64,000 nucleotides of DNA, from the NCBI RefSeq assembly GCF_013363995.1, contig NZ_JABWGO010000018.1, positions 1-64,000 on the forward strand, in the 5' to 3' direction. The notes under the pieces were generated by a model that did no database searches, was not told the DNA's origin, and saw nothing but the letters and a program-made list of their open reading frames with translations. Of this stretch, positions 33,131 to 42,532 are shown piece by piece. The stretch's first letter is position 1. Every line of letters begins with the position of its first letter. The stretch comes from Nonomuraea rhodomycinica (GTDB lineage Bacteria > Actinomycetota > Actinomycetes > Streptosporangiales > Streptosporangiaceae). The position numbers were made by a program, and so were the translations under genes.

Positions 33131-34020
33131 CGTGGAGCCTGCGCCGTACAGGCCGTCCACGTCGACGTCGCGCCCTTCATGTACGGCTTGCCTTGGTGTA
33201 GACGAGGTCCGGGACCAGGCGACGGGTTTGGCAAGCTCGCCGTGGAGCTCGGCCTTCACCAGGGCGAGGAAGTGGTTCCCTTGGAAGCCGGCGCAGGGGT
33301 CGGTGTGCGAGCCGGTGCCCGGGTACGCGCGGCGATGTCAACGTGCGCGCAGAACCCCTTTCGATCGGCGCGGACCTCGGCCGGGGGCAGGTGCTTGATT
33401 CTTCGGCGAGATGCCCGCTGCCCACCAGATCGCTTTCGGCCTGCTCGCCTTGGCTGGTGGTACGGGGTTGGTCTGGCCGTCCCCCAAAAAGTCTGGGCAA
33501 AACAGACCTCTCGGCGGTTCTTCGGGTTTCTGCGCGGATTTGACGGACCCCAAACTGTCGGCTGAGACCCGTCTCGGATTGCCGGCTACTCGACGCGGCC
33601 GCGAAGTCGGCTTTCGAGGTAAGGGGCGCTCGGCCGACCAGCGTCAGGCCGCGCCGGGCGGCCTCGGCTTCCAGCCCAGCTAGGGGTACGGCCGAGATAC
33701 GGCGTTAGGGTGCCATGCAGTGCGCTGGACCCGCACCACGAGTGTGCCCGCACCGCCACCCCGGTCGCGCGCAGTTCCCGGGCCAGAGTGACCGCCTTGT
33801 CGAGTTCGCGATATCACCGCACAAGTCTCATGATCATCCTCGTTTGGGGCTCATGACACGTTTCTTACGGGCGTCTCTGTTGCGAGGGCCGATTTCCGCC
33901 GGTGCTCTCGCGGCAGGGGACGGAAGCATCGGTGCCCGATGTCGACGGCGTCTGGAGAAGCCGGCCGTCCGATCGGGTGCCCCGGAAGGCCCGGCCTTGC
34001 GGGGGGAAGGGGGAAGGTCG
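33131..34020. other. Degenerate DNA between IS remnant and MFS gene
   Basis: No intact gene is visible. Short minus-strand frames have coding-like composition (LAGLEAEAARRGLTLVGR near 33600, ELDKAVTLARELRATGVAV near 33780, FQGNHFLALVKAELHGELA near 33250), but each is interrupted. G+C is lower and runs such as CCCCCAAAAAG occur. It looks like decayed insertion or plasmid debris. Confidence 0.5.
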
Positions 34021-35463
34021 ATGCGACCGCAGTCGTCCGGAGGCGGACGAGGGCAAGGAGGCGGAGGAGGTGGGCGGGGATGGATGATCGTGCTGTCGGC
34101 CCAGTTCATGATCATGCTGGACGCGTCGATCGTCACGGTCGCACTGCCGGACATCCAGCATCACCTCGGCTTCTCCGCGTCAGGTGTGCAGGCCGTCGTC
34201 ACCGCCTACAACGTCGCGTTCGGAGGCGCGCTCATTCTCGGTGGCAGGGTCGGGGACCTCTTCGGGCGGCGTCGTCTCTTCGTCCTGGGCATGGTCGGGT
34301 TCGCGCTGTCCTCCTTGCTGTGCGGCTTGTCCGTGGATGCCGCCATGCTCGTGACCTGCCGTGTCCTGCAGGGCCTGTCGGCGGCGGCCATCGCTCCGAC
34401 CGCGTTGGCCCTGCTGGCCGATGCGTTTCCCGAAGGGGCGGCGAGGGCGCGGGCGATGAGCAGGTTCGGGATCGCCACCGTGCTGGGCTTCGTCGGCGGT
34501 CTGGTGTTCAGCGGGCTGCTGGTGGACTCGTTTGGCTGGCAGAGCGTCTTCTACGTCACGGTGCCGGTCGGCGCCCTGATGGCGGTCTTGGTTCCCCGTC
34601 TCGTCGCGCCGTCTCCGGTGGCCGCGCGACGTGGCCGGCTCGATGTGCTGGGCGCGGTGCTGATCACCGTGGGGGTCGCGCTGGTCGTCGTCGCGCCGAC
34701 CCGGGCGAGCGCCCAGGGGTGGACGTCTCCTCAGTGTGTCGTCCCCTTGGCCGCCGGACTGGGCGTGCTGGCGCTCTTCGTTGTCGTGGAGCACCGCCAC
34801 CCCGATCCGCTGGTCCGTCTCGGGCTGTTCCGGTCGGGCTTGCTGCGGGCCGCCAACGTCGTGACGCTGGCCTCGGGGCTGCTGTCCGGTTCGGCGTATC
34901 TCCTGGTCACGTTGTACCTGCAGGAGGTCATGGGGCGCACACCGGTGCAGGCGGGGCTCATCGTGGCGCCCATCGGGCTGGTGAACGTCATATGGGGCGT
35001 GTTCCTCGGACGGCTGATCCCGCGGATCGGCCTGGCGGCGTCGCTGGCCGGCGCCCCCGTGTGCGCCGGCCTGCTGGTCGCCCTGGTCGCGTCGCAGGTG
35101 GCGGTGGCACAGAACCTGGTGCTGTTCGGGCTGGCGCTGTTTCCCATGGGCATGGCGACCCTCGCCACCACGGTCAGCTCCACCATCGCCGCCACGGCGG
35201 GGGTCACGCCTCGTGAGCAGGGCTTGGCGGCGGGGGTGCGGCAGACCTCCTTCCAGCTCGGCATCGCGCTCGGCGTCGCCGTGCTGCTCTCGCTGGCGTC
35301 CAGCCGGACCAGCGCGCTGGAGGGCAAGGGCATCGCGCACGTGCAGGCCCTCACGGCCGGATACCGGACGGCCATGTATGTGCTCGCCGCACTGGTGATC
35401 GCAGCGGGCGTCGTCACGTTCGCGGAGGTGCGCAACCACAGCAGAGCCCTCGCTTCCACGTGA
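34021..35463 (+). CDS. MFS transporter, DHA2-type drug:H+ antiporter
   Basis: The 480-residue protein has 14 predicted helices: MIVLSAQFMIMLDASIVTVA in TM1, then GGRVGDLFGRRRLFVLG (motif A), VLQGLSAAAIAPTALALLAD in TM4, and TPREQGLAAGVRQTSFQLGI near the end. It belongs to the EmrB/QacA-like exporters. The ATG at 34021 has GGAAGG about 5 nt upstream and starts with a glycine-rich leader (SSGGGRGQGGGGGGRG). The frame extends upstream into degenerate DNA, which I exclude. It is convergent with the CMD gene. Confidence 0.88.
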   Translation: MRPQSSGGGRGQGGGGGGRGWMIVLSAQFMIMLDASIVTVALPDIQHHLGFSASGVQAVVTAYNVAFGGALILGGRVGDLFGRRRLFVLGMVGFALSSLLCGLSVDAAMLVTCRVLQGLSAAAIAPTALALLADAFPEGAARARAMSRFGIATVLGFVGGLVFSGLLVDSFGWQSVFYVTVPVGALMAVLVPRLVAPSPVAARRGRLDVLGAVLITVGVALVVVAPTRASAQGWTSPQCVVPLAAGLGVLALFVVVEHRHPDPLVRLGLFRSGLLRAANVVTLASGLLSGSAYLLVTLYLQEVMGRTPVQAGLIVAPIGLVNVIWGVFLGRLIPRIGLAASLAGAPVCAGLLVALVASQVAVAQNLVLFGLALFPMGMATLATTVSSTIAATAGVTPREQGLAAGVRQTSFQLGIALGVAVLLSLASSRTSALEGKGIAHVQALTAGYRTAMYVLAALVIAAGVVTFAEVRNHSRALAST

Positions 35464-35470
35464 ACCTCAC

Positions 35471-35845
35471 TCACGCCCTTCCATCGCCGAGGTTCGGGAG
35501 TTTCTCCATGTGAGAGACGGCCCGGCGAAGGAGCGGAATGGTGACCGACCCGCCTCCTACGAGGGCGATCTGCAGCGCCTCCAGCACCTGGTCACGAGCG
35601 ACCCGCTCTTCGTCACATCGTTCGAGGTGATGGTAGACGCATTCCTCGCAGTCCTTCATCACGGACACCACGAGGCCGAGCAGTTCCTTGACCGAGACGG
35701 GCAGGGCGCCGGGCGCGTACGCTGCTCCGTCCAGCGAGAAGAAGGACTCGAACAACGGGCCGCTGCCGCGCAGGCGCTCATTTCCGTCGGCTCTGTACCT
35801 GCGGAAAGCTTCCGGAGAGGGAGAAGGAGAGGGAGAAGGTGTCAT
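35471..35845 (-). CDS. Carboxymuconolactone decarboxylase (AhpD-like) family protein
   Basis: The 124-residue single-domain CMD protein carries the redox motif KDCEECVYHHLERC (C-x-x-C...H), as in AhpD-like peroxidase partners. The N-terminus is a low-complexity TPSPSPSPSPEAF encoded by a GGAGAG repeat that also supplies the ribosome site. Function is probably thiol redox or a small-molecule decarboxylase-like reaction. It ends 7 bp from the convergent MFS gene. Confidence 0.85.
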   Translation of the reverse strand: MTPSPSPSPSPEAFRRYRADGNERLRGSGPLFESFFSLDGAAYAPGALPVSVKELLGLVVSVMKDCEECVYHHLERCDEERVARDQVLEALQIALVGGGSVTIPLLRRAVSHMEKLPNLGDGRA

Positions 35846-35957
35846 GGGGATCCTCTTCTGCCGATTGGTTGAGTACCGATGGTGAGAGGCGCCTCCGGAG
35901 ACCGGCGCGACGGTCGTGTCGGCCGCGGTTTCGCCCGCGAGTACACCCTGGAGGACG

Positions 35958-36797
35958 CTATGCCGTGCAGAAGTCGACGAGTGCGCGTGCGACCTGACCG
36001 GGCGCGTTCTCCATGGGGATGTGTCCGGCGTCCGGGATACGCAGGAGTGTGGTGTGCGGGATCTCCGAGGCGAACCGCTCGGCGTACTCCACCTTCTGGA
36101 AGCCGTCGTCCTCGCCCCAGATCAGCAGCTTGGGTGTCGCGTTCCGCCGGAGGGCGGGGACGACGTCCCGGGTGTAGCGGTTGTCGGCTGCGCCCGCCAT
36201 GGCCATCCAGGAGCGGCACACCCGCGCGTCGGTCCACGGGTGCAGATAGTCCGTTATCCGCTGCTCCGTGGCGGCACCGGCCAGCGCTTCTGTCACGGCT
36301 TTCCGGCGGGCGGCGAGGATCTCGTCGGCGGTGGTCGCGGCCACGACCGCCGGGTCTCGGAACCGGGCCACGCCGGGCACCGGCCAGGAGTCGTAGGTGA
36401 CCGAGTTGACCAAGGCCAGCCGGGACACCTCCAGCCGATCGTGGACGAGGAGGTGCTGGGCGACAGCGCCCCCGATGTCATGACCCGCCACGGCGATCGG
36501 CCCGGACAGCTTCAGCGCGGAGGCGAAGCGCGCCACCCAGTCCGCGAGGGCCGGGACCGTGCCCGTTTCCAGGGTGAGCTCGCCTCCCGAGCGCCCGAGC
36601 CCGGGAAGGTCGACCGCGACGGGTCGTAGCCCGGCCGCGCCCAGACGGTCCATCACCGGAAGCCAGACCCGGCTCCAGTACGTTCCGTGCAGCAGGAGCA
36701 CGGCCGGGCCGTCCCGCTCCACGGTCACATAGCTGGCCGGCTCGCCGTCGACCTGGATCTCGGTCCGCAGCACCGTCGATTCGCTGATTTCGCTCAT
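35958..36797 (-). CDS. Alpha/beta hydrolase (haloalkane dehalogenase/epoxide hydrolase-like)
   Basis: The 279-residue enzyme has VLLLHGTYWSRVWLPVMDRL, PVAVDLPGLGRSGGE, the nucleophile elbow AVAGHDIGGAVAQHLLV with aspartate rather than serine, the acid in LLIWGEDDGFQKV, and the base in IPDAGHIPMENAPGQVARAL. An aspartate nucleophile points to epoxide hydrolase or dehalogenase chemistry. It is divergent from a GlxA-type regulator that probably controls it. Confidence 0.88.
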   Translation of the reverse strand: MSEISESTVLRTEIQVDGEPASYVTVERDGPAVLLLHGTYWSRVWLPVMDRLGAAGLRPVAVDLPGLGRSGGELTLETGTVPALADWVARFASALKLSGPIAVAGHDIGGAVAQHLLVHDRLEVSRLALVNSVTYDSWPVPGVARFRDPAVVAATTADEILAARRKAVTEALAGAATEQRITDYLHPWTDARVCRSWMAMAGAADNRYTRDVVPALRRNATPKLLIWGEDDGFQKVEYAERFASEIPHTTLLRIPDAGHIPMENAPGQVARALVDFCTA

Positions 36798-36841
36798 GGG
36801 CCCACTGTGGCCGAGGCCGGCCTGCCGGGCCGAGAGTCTGG

Positions 36842-36862
36842 AATGTCACCTACAGGTACATT
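36842..36862. promoter_or_regulatory. Imperfect palindrome upstream of GlxA-type regulator
   Basis: AATGT and ACATT arms flank ACCTACAGGT, itself a 10-bp inverted repeat with a 2-nt centre. The element is AT-richer than its surroundings and ends 6 bp before the regulator start, so it probably controls the regulator and perhaps the divergent hydrolase. Confidence 0.4.
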
Positions 36863-36868
36863 CTTGCC

Positions 36869-37819
36869 ATGTCGCTTCATCGCGTGGTGGCCCTGCTCAC
36901 CCCGCCGCAGTCGCCCTTCGAGCTGGCCTGCGCCTTCGAGGTCTTCGGCATCGCCCCGCCGGACGCGCCGCCCCGCTACAGCTTCCGGGTCTGCGCCGAG
37001 CACCCCGGACCACTGCCGACCGGCGCCGGCTACTCGATGCTCGTCGAGGCGGGGCTGTCCGCTCTGCGGGAGGCGGACACCGTGGTCGTCCCGGGCCGGC
37101 AGCCTCCCGACGCGCCGGTGTCGCCGGACGTCATCGAGGCGCTGCTGGGCGCCCACCGGCGCGGGGCCAGGATCGTCGCGATCTGCACGGGGGCGTTCAT
37201 CCTCGCTCAGGCCGGACTGCTCGACGGCCGCCGCGCCACCACCCACTGGCGCAGCGCCGCCCGGTTCGCCGCCGCCTTCCCCGAGGTGCCCCTGGATCCG
37301 GAGGTGCTCTTCGTGGACCACGGCGACGTGGCGACCAGTGCCGGGACCGGCGCGGGCATCGACCTGTGCCTGCACCTGGCGCGTTCCGACCACGGGGCGG
37401 CGTACGCCTCCCAGATCGCCCGGCGCATGGTCCTGCCGCCGCACCGGGAAGGCAGCCAGCTCCAGTACGTCACACAGCCCGCACCGGCCAGAACGAACGA
37501 GTCGTTGGCGCCACTGCTGGAGTGGGCCACCACCCGCCTCGACACCAGACTGACCCTCGACCATCTCGCCGAACGCGCCGGCCTGTCCAGCCGAACCCTC
37601 GCCCGGCGGTTCAGCGAACAGCTCGGCACCAGCCCGGGACAGTGGCTGCTCAGCCGGCGCCTCGATGCGGCACGGATACTGCTGGAACAGACCGACCTTC
37701 CGGTGGAGGCCATCGCCACCCGGGTCGGACTCGCCTCGGCGGTCAACCTGCGTCGCCGGTTCCGGGCGCAGCTCGGCACCACACCCGGCGCCTACCGGCG
37801 GACCTTCGGCGAGACCTGA
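36869..37819 (+). CDS. GlxA family AraC-type regulator with DJ-1/PfpI domain
   Basis: The 316-residue protein has a DJ-1/PfpI-like N-terminal domain (VVALLTPPQSPFELACAFEV, ARIVAICTGAFILAQAGLLD with the nucleophile-elbow cysteine, RATTHWRS) and a C-terminal AraC domain with two HTH motifs (LTLDHLAERAGLSSRTLARR, and VEAIATRVGLASAVNLRRRF). GlxA regulators sense small metabolites. It is divergent from the hydrolase gene, the presumed target. Confidence 0.92.
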   Translation: MSLHRVVALLTPPQSPFELACAFEVFGIAPPDAPPRYSFRVCAEHPGPLPTGAGYSMLVEAGLSALREADTVVVPGRQPPDAPVSPDVIEALLGAHRRGARIVAICTGAFILAQAGLLDGRRATTHWRSAARFAAAFPEVPLDPEVLFVDHGDVATSAGTGAGIDLCLHLARSDHGAAYASQIARRMVLPPHREGSQLQYVTQPAPARTNESLAPLLEWATTRLDTRLTLDHLAERAGLSSRTLARRFSEQLGTSPGQWLLSRRLDAARILLEQTDLPVEAIATRVGLASAVNLRRRFRAQLGTTPGAYRRTFGET

Positions 37820-37910
37820 CGGCGCAGGTGGGCGTCCACGCACGCGCGGGTGGGAGGACGTCGTGGACCGTGCAGGGCGCGGGCCGGGCCTCGGAGCCGC
37901 AGGGCGCGGG

Positions 37911-39098
37911 TCAGAGGGCGCTGCCCTTCTTCCACTCGGAGAACGGCATCTGCCAGAAGCCCCAGCCGTTGTTCCACTCCAGCTTGCGGCTGGTGCCGGT
38001 GATGTCGACGACGTCGCCGCGCTGCATGGTGTCGTGGAACCACTTGGCCTGGTCGGGCCGGGCGTTGACGCAGCCGTGGCTGACGTTGGCGCGGCCCTGG
38101 GCCCAGACGTTGTCCTTGGCGTGGACGTACTCGCCGGAGTTGGAGATGCGGACCGCGTGGTTGATCATGACGTCGTAGTAGCCCGGGTCGCCCTTCTTGC
38201 GGCCCGGCGAGATCATCCGGACGGGGTTGCCGCGCTCCATGGTGAGGTGGACGCCGGAGGTGGTGGTGTACTCGCGGGTGTCGCCCTTGCCGGCGCTGAT
38301 GCGCATGGTCTGCACCCGCTTGTTGTCCTTGTAGACGTACATCATGTGGGTGCGGGTGTTGACCTTGCTGATGACCTTCGCGCCGATCTTGAGGTCGGCG
38401 GTGTAGTCCTTGACGCCGTAGGTGCCCTTGCCGGCCTTGACGCCCTCGATGTCGGCGGTGAAGGTGATCTTCTGGTGGGCCGGCCAGTAGGTGGCGGTGC
38501 GGTAGATGACGACGGTGTCGTTGATCCAGCGCCACGCGCCCTTGACGGGCTTCTCCGCCTCGACCTTCAGCGCCCGCTCGACGTTGGCCTTCTGCGTGAC
38601 CGGCTGGTTGAAGGTGACGATGATGGGCGCGCCGACGCCGAGCGTCTCGCCCTTGGCGTTGGGGGTGACGTCGGCGACCTGCAGCGGGCGCTCGGGCTTG
38701 ATCGTGGTGAAGGCGCTGGTGGCGGTGGTGACGCCGGACTTGGCGGTGACCGTGTAGCCGGTGGAGGGCTTGAGCGTGCCCTTGGAGACCCAGCGGGTCT
38801 TGTCGGCGTTGAAGGTGCCCGTGATCTCGTCGTCGTCGTCCTTGCCCTGGACGCTGATCTCGTCGAGCGTGCCGCCGGACGCGGTGACGACGATCTTCTT
38901 GTCGGGGCTGACCTTCGCGTTGCCCTCGGCGGGCGATATGGTGATCGTCGGCGCCTGCGGCGTGGCGGACGTGGTGGCGTCGGGCGCGCCGGCGTTGCCC
39001 GTGGCGGCGTTGCCGCTCGAGCACGAAGCCGTCAGGGCGGCTGCGGCGAGCAGCGCCATGCCCGCGGTGGGCTTCTTCCAACCAGACGCGATGTTCAA
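37911..39098 (-). CDS. L,D-transpeptidase lipoprotein with Ig-like domains
   Basis: The 395-residue cell-wall enzyme has a lipoprotein signal (AALTASC lipobox). Two bacterial Ig-like domains follow (about 45-135 and 140-240). The C-terminal YkuD catalytic domain has HMMYVYKDNKRVQTMRISAG and the active-site SHGCVNARPDQAKWFHD, followed by the tail GWGFWQMPFSEWKKG. It makes 3-3 peptidoglycan cross-links outside the membrane, as in mycobacterial LdtMt2-type enzymes. I prefer the TTG at 39098 because GGGGGAGAGG lies 6 nt upstream; an in-frame ATG at 39116 lacks such a site. Confidence 0.92.
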   Translation of the reverse strand: MNIASGWKKPTAGMALLAAAALTASCSSGNAATGNAGAPDATTSATPQAPTITISPAEGNAKVSPDKKIVVTASGGTLDEISVQGKDDDDEITGTFNADKTRWVSKGTLKPSTGYTVTAKSGVTTATSAFTTIKPERPLQVADVTPNAKGETLGVGAPIIVTFNQPVTQKANVERALKVEAEKPVKGAWRWINDTVVIYRTATYWPAHQKITFTADIEGVKAGKGTYGVKDYTADLKIGAKVISKVNTRTHMMYVYKDNKRVQTMRISAGKGDTREYTTTSGVHLTMERGNPVRMISPGRKKGDPGYYDVMINHAVRISNSGEYVHAKDNVWAQGRANVSHGCVNARPDQAKWFHDTMQRGDVVDITGTSRKLEWNNGWGFWQMPFSEWKKGSAL

Positions 39099-39260
39099 GT
39101 CTGTCCTCTCCCCCATGGCAGTCAGTCAAAACTGCACCCAAAAAACCTTAATGCCGATGCATGTATGACGCGGATTCGTTTGGGAGAGTTCGGTCACATT
39201 TAGATCACTTATTGCGGTCAACCGCAGGTCAGGGCCGGGTCAAGCGCAGGTAAAGACGGG

Positions 39261-41474
39261 TCAGCCGCGCGAGATGCGGTGCGTGAGGCTGGTGTGACGC
39301 CGCCCGGCGCCCTTGGTGCGCACCGCCTGCGCCAGCGCGCGGCGCGAGCCGACGATGACCACCAGCCGCTTGGCCCGGGTGATGGCGGTGTAGAGCAGGT
39401 TGCGCTGCAGCATCATCCAGGCGCTGGTGGCCAGCGGGATCACCACGGCCGGGTACTCGCTGCCCTGCGAGCGGTGGATGGAGACGGCGTAGGCGTGGGC
39501 GAGCTCGTCGAGCTCGTCGAAGGCGTACTCGACCTGCTCGTCCTCGTCGGTCAGGACGGTGAGCTTGTGCTCGTCGGGGCGCAGGTCGGTGACGACGCCG
39601 ACGGTGCCGTTGAAGACGCCGGCGGCGCCCTTGTCGTAGTTGTTGCGCAGCTGGGTCACCTTGTCGCCGACGCGGAAGACGCGCCCGCCGTAGCGGCGTT
39701 CGGGCATGCCCTCGCGGGCGGGGGTGAGCGCCTCCTGCAGGGCGAGGTTGAGGGCGCCCGCGCCGGCGGCGCCACGGTGCATGGGCGCCAGCACCTGCAC
39801 GTCGCGGCGCGGGTCGAGGCCGAACCTGCGGGGGATGCGGCGGGCGACGACGTCCACGGTGAGCTGGGCGATCTCCTCGGGCTCCTCGCAGGGGAACAGG
39901 AAGAAGTCCTTCATGCCCTCCAGCACGGGGTGGCGGCCGGTGTTGACGCGGTGGGCGTTGACGACCACGCCGGACTCCTGCGCCTGGCGGAAGATCTGGG
40001 TCAGCCGTACGCGGGGGATGTCGTCGGCGGCGAGCAGGTCCTTGAGCACCTCGCCCGCGCCGACCGAGGGAAGCTGGTCGACGTCGCCCACGAACAGCAG
40101 GTGCGCGCCCGGCGCGACGGCCTTGACCAGCTTGTTGGCCAGCAGCAGGTCGAGCATGGACGCCTCGTCCACCACGACCAGGTCGGCGTCGAGCGGGTTG
40201 TCGCGGTCGAAGGTGGCCTCACCGCCGGGGCGCAGTTGCAGCAGCCGGTGGACGGTGGTCGCCTCGTGGCCGGTCAGCTCGGCCAGGCGCTTGGCGGCGC
40301 GGCCGGTGGGGGCGGCCAGGATGACGCGGGCCCGCTTGGCGCGGGCCAGGGTGACGATGGAACGGACGGTGAAGCTCTTGCCGCAGCCGGGCCCGCCGGT
40401 CAGCACGGCGACCTTGTGCGTCAGGGCCAGCCGGACGGCCTGGCGCTGCTCGGGGGCCAGCTCGGCGCCGGTCTGCTCGGCCAGCCACGTCTCGGCGCGC
40501 TCCCAGTCGACGTCGGCGAACGCCCTGAGCCGGTCGTGGCCGCCGCGCAGCAGGCTCAGCAGACCGCCGGCCAGCGACAGCTCGGCCCGGTGGAAGGGCG
40601 GCAGGTAGACGGCGGGCACGACGTTGTCGCCGGCCGGGATCTCCTCGCGCACCACGCCCTCGGCGGCGACCAGCTCGTCCAGGCAGGTGGTGACCAGCGC
40701 GGCGGGCACGTCCAGGATCTTGACGGCGTCGGCGACGAGATTGGGGGCGGGCAGGTAGCAGTGACCGTCGTCGGCGGCCTGCGACAGGGTGTAGCGCAGG
40801 CCGGCCTTGACCCGCTCCGGGCTGTCGTGCGGGATGCCGACGGCCTGGGCGATGGTGTCGGCGGTCTTGAAACCGATGCCCCACACGTCGTCGGCGAGCT
40901 GGTACGGGCGGGTGCGCACGACCGTGACGGACTGCTCGCCGTACTGCTTGAAGATGCGCACGGCGATCGAGGTGGACACGCCGACGCCCTGGAGGAAGAT
41001 CATCACCTCTTTGATGATCTTCTGTTCCTCCCAGGCGGCGGCGATCATCTTGGTCCGCTTGGGGCCGAGGCCCGGCACCTCGACCAGGCGTTCGGGCGCG
41101 GTCTCGATGACCTCCAGCGTGTCGGTGCCGAAGTGGTCGACGATCCGCTCGGCCATCTTCGGGCCGATCCCCTTGATCAGGCCCGAGCCGAGGTAGCGGC
41201 GGATCCCCTGCACGGTGGCGGGCAGCACGGTGGTGTACGACCACACCTCGAACTGGCGGCCGTAGCGGGGATGGGAGGTCCAGCGTCCGCTCAGCCGCAG
41301 CGACTCCCCCACCTGGGCGCCGAGCAGGGGGCCGACCACGGTCAGCAGCTCCGAGCCGGTGCGCTCGGTGGCCACGCGGGCGATCGTGTAGCCGGTCTCC
41401 TCGTTGGCGTAGGTGATGCGCTCAAGGACGGCGTCCAGCGAAGCAGCGTGTGAAGCATCGGCACCGGCCCGCAC
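39261..41474 (-). CDS. recD2: RecD2-type ATP-dependent DNA helicase
   Basis: The 737-residue superfamily 1B helicase has an N-terminal OB-like region (LERITYANEETGYTIARV), tandem helix-hairpin-helix motifs (GIGPKMAERIVDHFG, VPGLGPKRTKMIAAAWEE, WGIGFKTADTIAQAVG), the Walker A loop VAVLTGGPGCGKSFTVRSIV (about 360), Walker B DLVVVDEASMLDLLL, and the closing UvrD-like motif YAVSIHRSQGSEYPAVVIPL. It unwinds DNA 5' to 3' in repair without RecBC. The start is a GTG with GGGGA upstream. A 724-residue antisense frame over it is a codon-bias shadow. Confidence 0.95.
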   Translation of the reverse strand: MRAGADASHAASLDAVLERITYANEETGYTIARVATERTGSELLTVVGPLLGAQVGESLRLSGRWTSHPRYGRQFEVWSYTTVLPATVQGIRRYLGSGLIKGIGPKMAERIVDHFGTDTLEVIETAPERLVEVPGLGPKRTKMIAAAWEEQKIIKEVMIFLQGVGVSTSIAVRIFKQYGEQSVTVVRTRPYQLADDVWGIGFKTADTIAQAVGIPHDSPERVKAGLRYTLSQAADDGHCYLPAPNLVADAVKILDVPAALVTTCLDELVAAEGVVREEIPAGDNVVPAVYLPPFHRAELSLAGGLLSLLRGGHDRLRAFADVDWERAETWLAEQTGAELAPEQRQAVRLALTHKVAVLTGGPGCGKSFTVRSIVTLARAKRARVILAAPTGRAAKRLAELTGHEATTVHRLLQLRPGGEATFDRDNPLDADLVVVDEASMLDLLLANKLVKAVAPGAHLLFVGDVDQLPSVGAGEVLKDLLAADDIPRVRLTQIFRQAQESGVVVNAHRVNTGRHPVLEGMKDFFLFPCEEPEEIAQLTVDVVARRIPRRFGLDPRRDVQVLAPMHRGAAGAGALNLALQEALTPAREGMPERRYGGRVFRVGDKVTQLRNNYDKGAAGVFNGTVGVVTDLRPDEHKLTVLTDEDEQVEYAFDELDELAHAYAVSIHRSQGSEYPAVVIPLATSAWMMLQRNLLYTAITRAKRLVVIVGSRRALAQAVRTKGAGRRHTSLTHRISRG

Positions 41475-41507
41475 GCGACATCCCCTTTCCCGTCGCCCTT
41501 GTCGCAG

Positions 41508-41927
41508 TCAGCGTAGAGCAGCCCGGTCCTTCGTCCGCGCGGCCAGGACGACGAGCAGCCCCGCGACGGTCCCGGCGAAGTACGGCGACGGCACCAGCAG
41601 GACGCCCCCCACCGCGCACCACGCCGCCAGGCCCCAGCCGATGCCGGCGGGCACGGCCACCCCGCGTCCCGCCAGCCGCCAGGTCAGGCACCCCAGGAGG
41701 ACCAGAGGGACGGCGAAGCTGCCCGGGCCGGCCCAGAAGGTGAGCGCGTTGCGCAGGGAGCCGGCGGTCCCGGTGGACAGGTCGAGCGGGACGGCCGCCC
41801 ACACCCCCCGATCCGCCCAGCCGGCGACGTCCGTCCAGGCGGTCATCGCCACCAGGGACAGGTGCCCGAGCCCCAGCACGACCATGATCCCGCTCGCCCA
41901 GCGCAGCAGCCGTCTCCCGGACTTCAT
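41508..41927 (-). CDS. Small four-helix membrane protein (DUF6463-like)
   Basis: The 139-residue integral membrane protein has hydrophobic helices at about 8-28 (WASGIMVVLGLGHLSLVAMT), 58-78, 84-100 and 104-125. The GHLSL helix and the LRNALTFWAGPGSFAVPLVL segment resemble the small DUF6463 family. That name is from memory and moderately sure. The ATG overlaps the stop of the DUF2867 gene as ATGA, so it is the third gene of a coupled operon with the FAH-MBL fusion. Confidence 0.7.
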   Translation of the reverse strand: MKSGRRLLRWASGIMVVLGLGHLSLVAMTAWTDVAGWADRGVWAAVPLDLSTGTAGSLRNALTFWAGPGSFAVPLVLLGCLTWRLAGRGVAVPAGIGWGLAAWCAVGGVLLVPSPYFAGTVAGLLVVLAARTKDRAALR

Positions 41928-42532
41928 CGTGAGGTCCCCTCTTCTCCGTCGTGGTGGCGCTCGCGCCAGGCCTGCTCCCATTGCCGGGTCAGGGCCGGGT
42001 AGACGACGAGGTGGCGGAACGGCGCGATGGCGGCCATGTAGAGCCGCCCGAACAGCCCGTTGGGCTTGACGAGCACGGTCATCCGCAGCTCGTGGTCGCC
42101 GTCCGCCCCCCGCACCCAGCCGAGATGCATCAGGGTGTGCACGGTCTTGTTCGCCAGCTCGCGGACGGCCTCCGTGTCGAGCTCGTAGACCGCCTTGAGC
42201 GGCATGTGCTCGTCGTCCGGGCCGCGAGGAGCGTCACGGAGGTCGTCCGGCAGGCGGTCGCGCAGCGAGGCGACCCGCCGGCCGACGCCCGACGACGGCT
42301 CGTCCCAGCCGAGCAGCGCGCCGAGCTTCCACCGGAGGTCGAACAGGAACCGCGCCGGCTGGGGTTGCCTCGCGAGCCGGCCGTGCTCGCGCAACGCCGC
42401 GAGCATGACCGGGAAGTCGTCGGGTCCGGCTCCGGGAGTGCGGAAGGACCACACGTCCTCCACCGCGAAGTCGCCGGCGAACTCGTGGACGCGCCAGGGC
42501 CGGGAGGTGTACGCGCTGTCCGGCAGCCTCAT
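41924..42532 (-). CDS. DUF2867 domain protein
   Basis: The 202-residue protein begins with RPWRVHEFAGDFAVEDVWSF and contains WKLGALLGWDEP, ELANKTVHTLMHLGWV and LFGRLYMAAIAPFRHLVVYP, the usual DUF2867 pattern (a SRPBCC-like or NAD-binding-protein-associated domain of unknown role). Both ends overlap neighbours as ATGA: with the fusion enzyme upstream and the membrane protein downstream. It is probably cytoplasmic. Confidence 0.8.
   Translation of the reverse strand: MRLPDSAYTSRPWRVHEFAGDFAVEDVWSFRTPGAGPDDFPVMLAALREHGRLARQPQPARFLFDLRWKLGALLGWDEPSSGVGRRVASLRDRLPDDLRDAPRGPDDEHMPLKAVYELDTEAVRELANKTVHTLMHLGWVRGADGDHELRMTVLVKPNGLFGRLYMAAIAPFRHLVVYPALTRQWEQAWRERHHDGEEGTSR

Noticed and set aside
39279-41453. 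Long open frame (724 codons) antisense to the RecD2 gene
   Set aside because: The translation is rich in G, D, Q, V and H with no domain, as expected from the mirror of GC-biased codons. The minus strand gives a full helicase.
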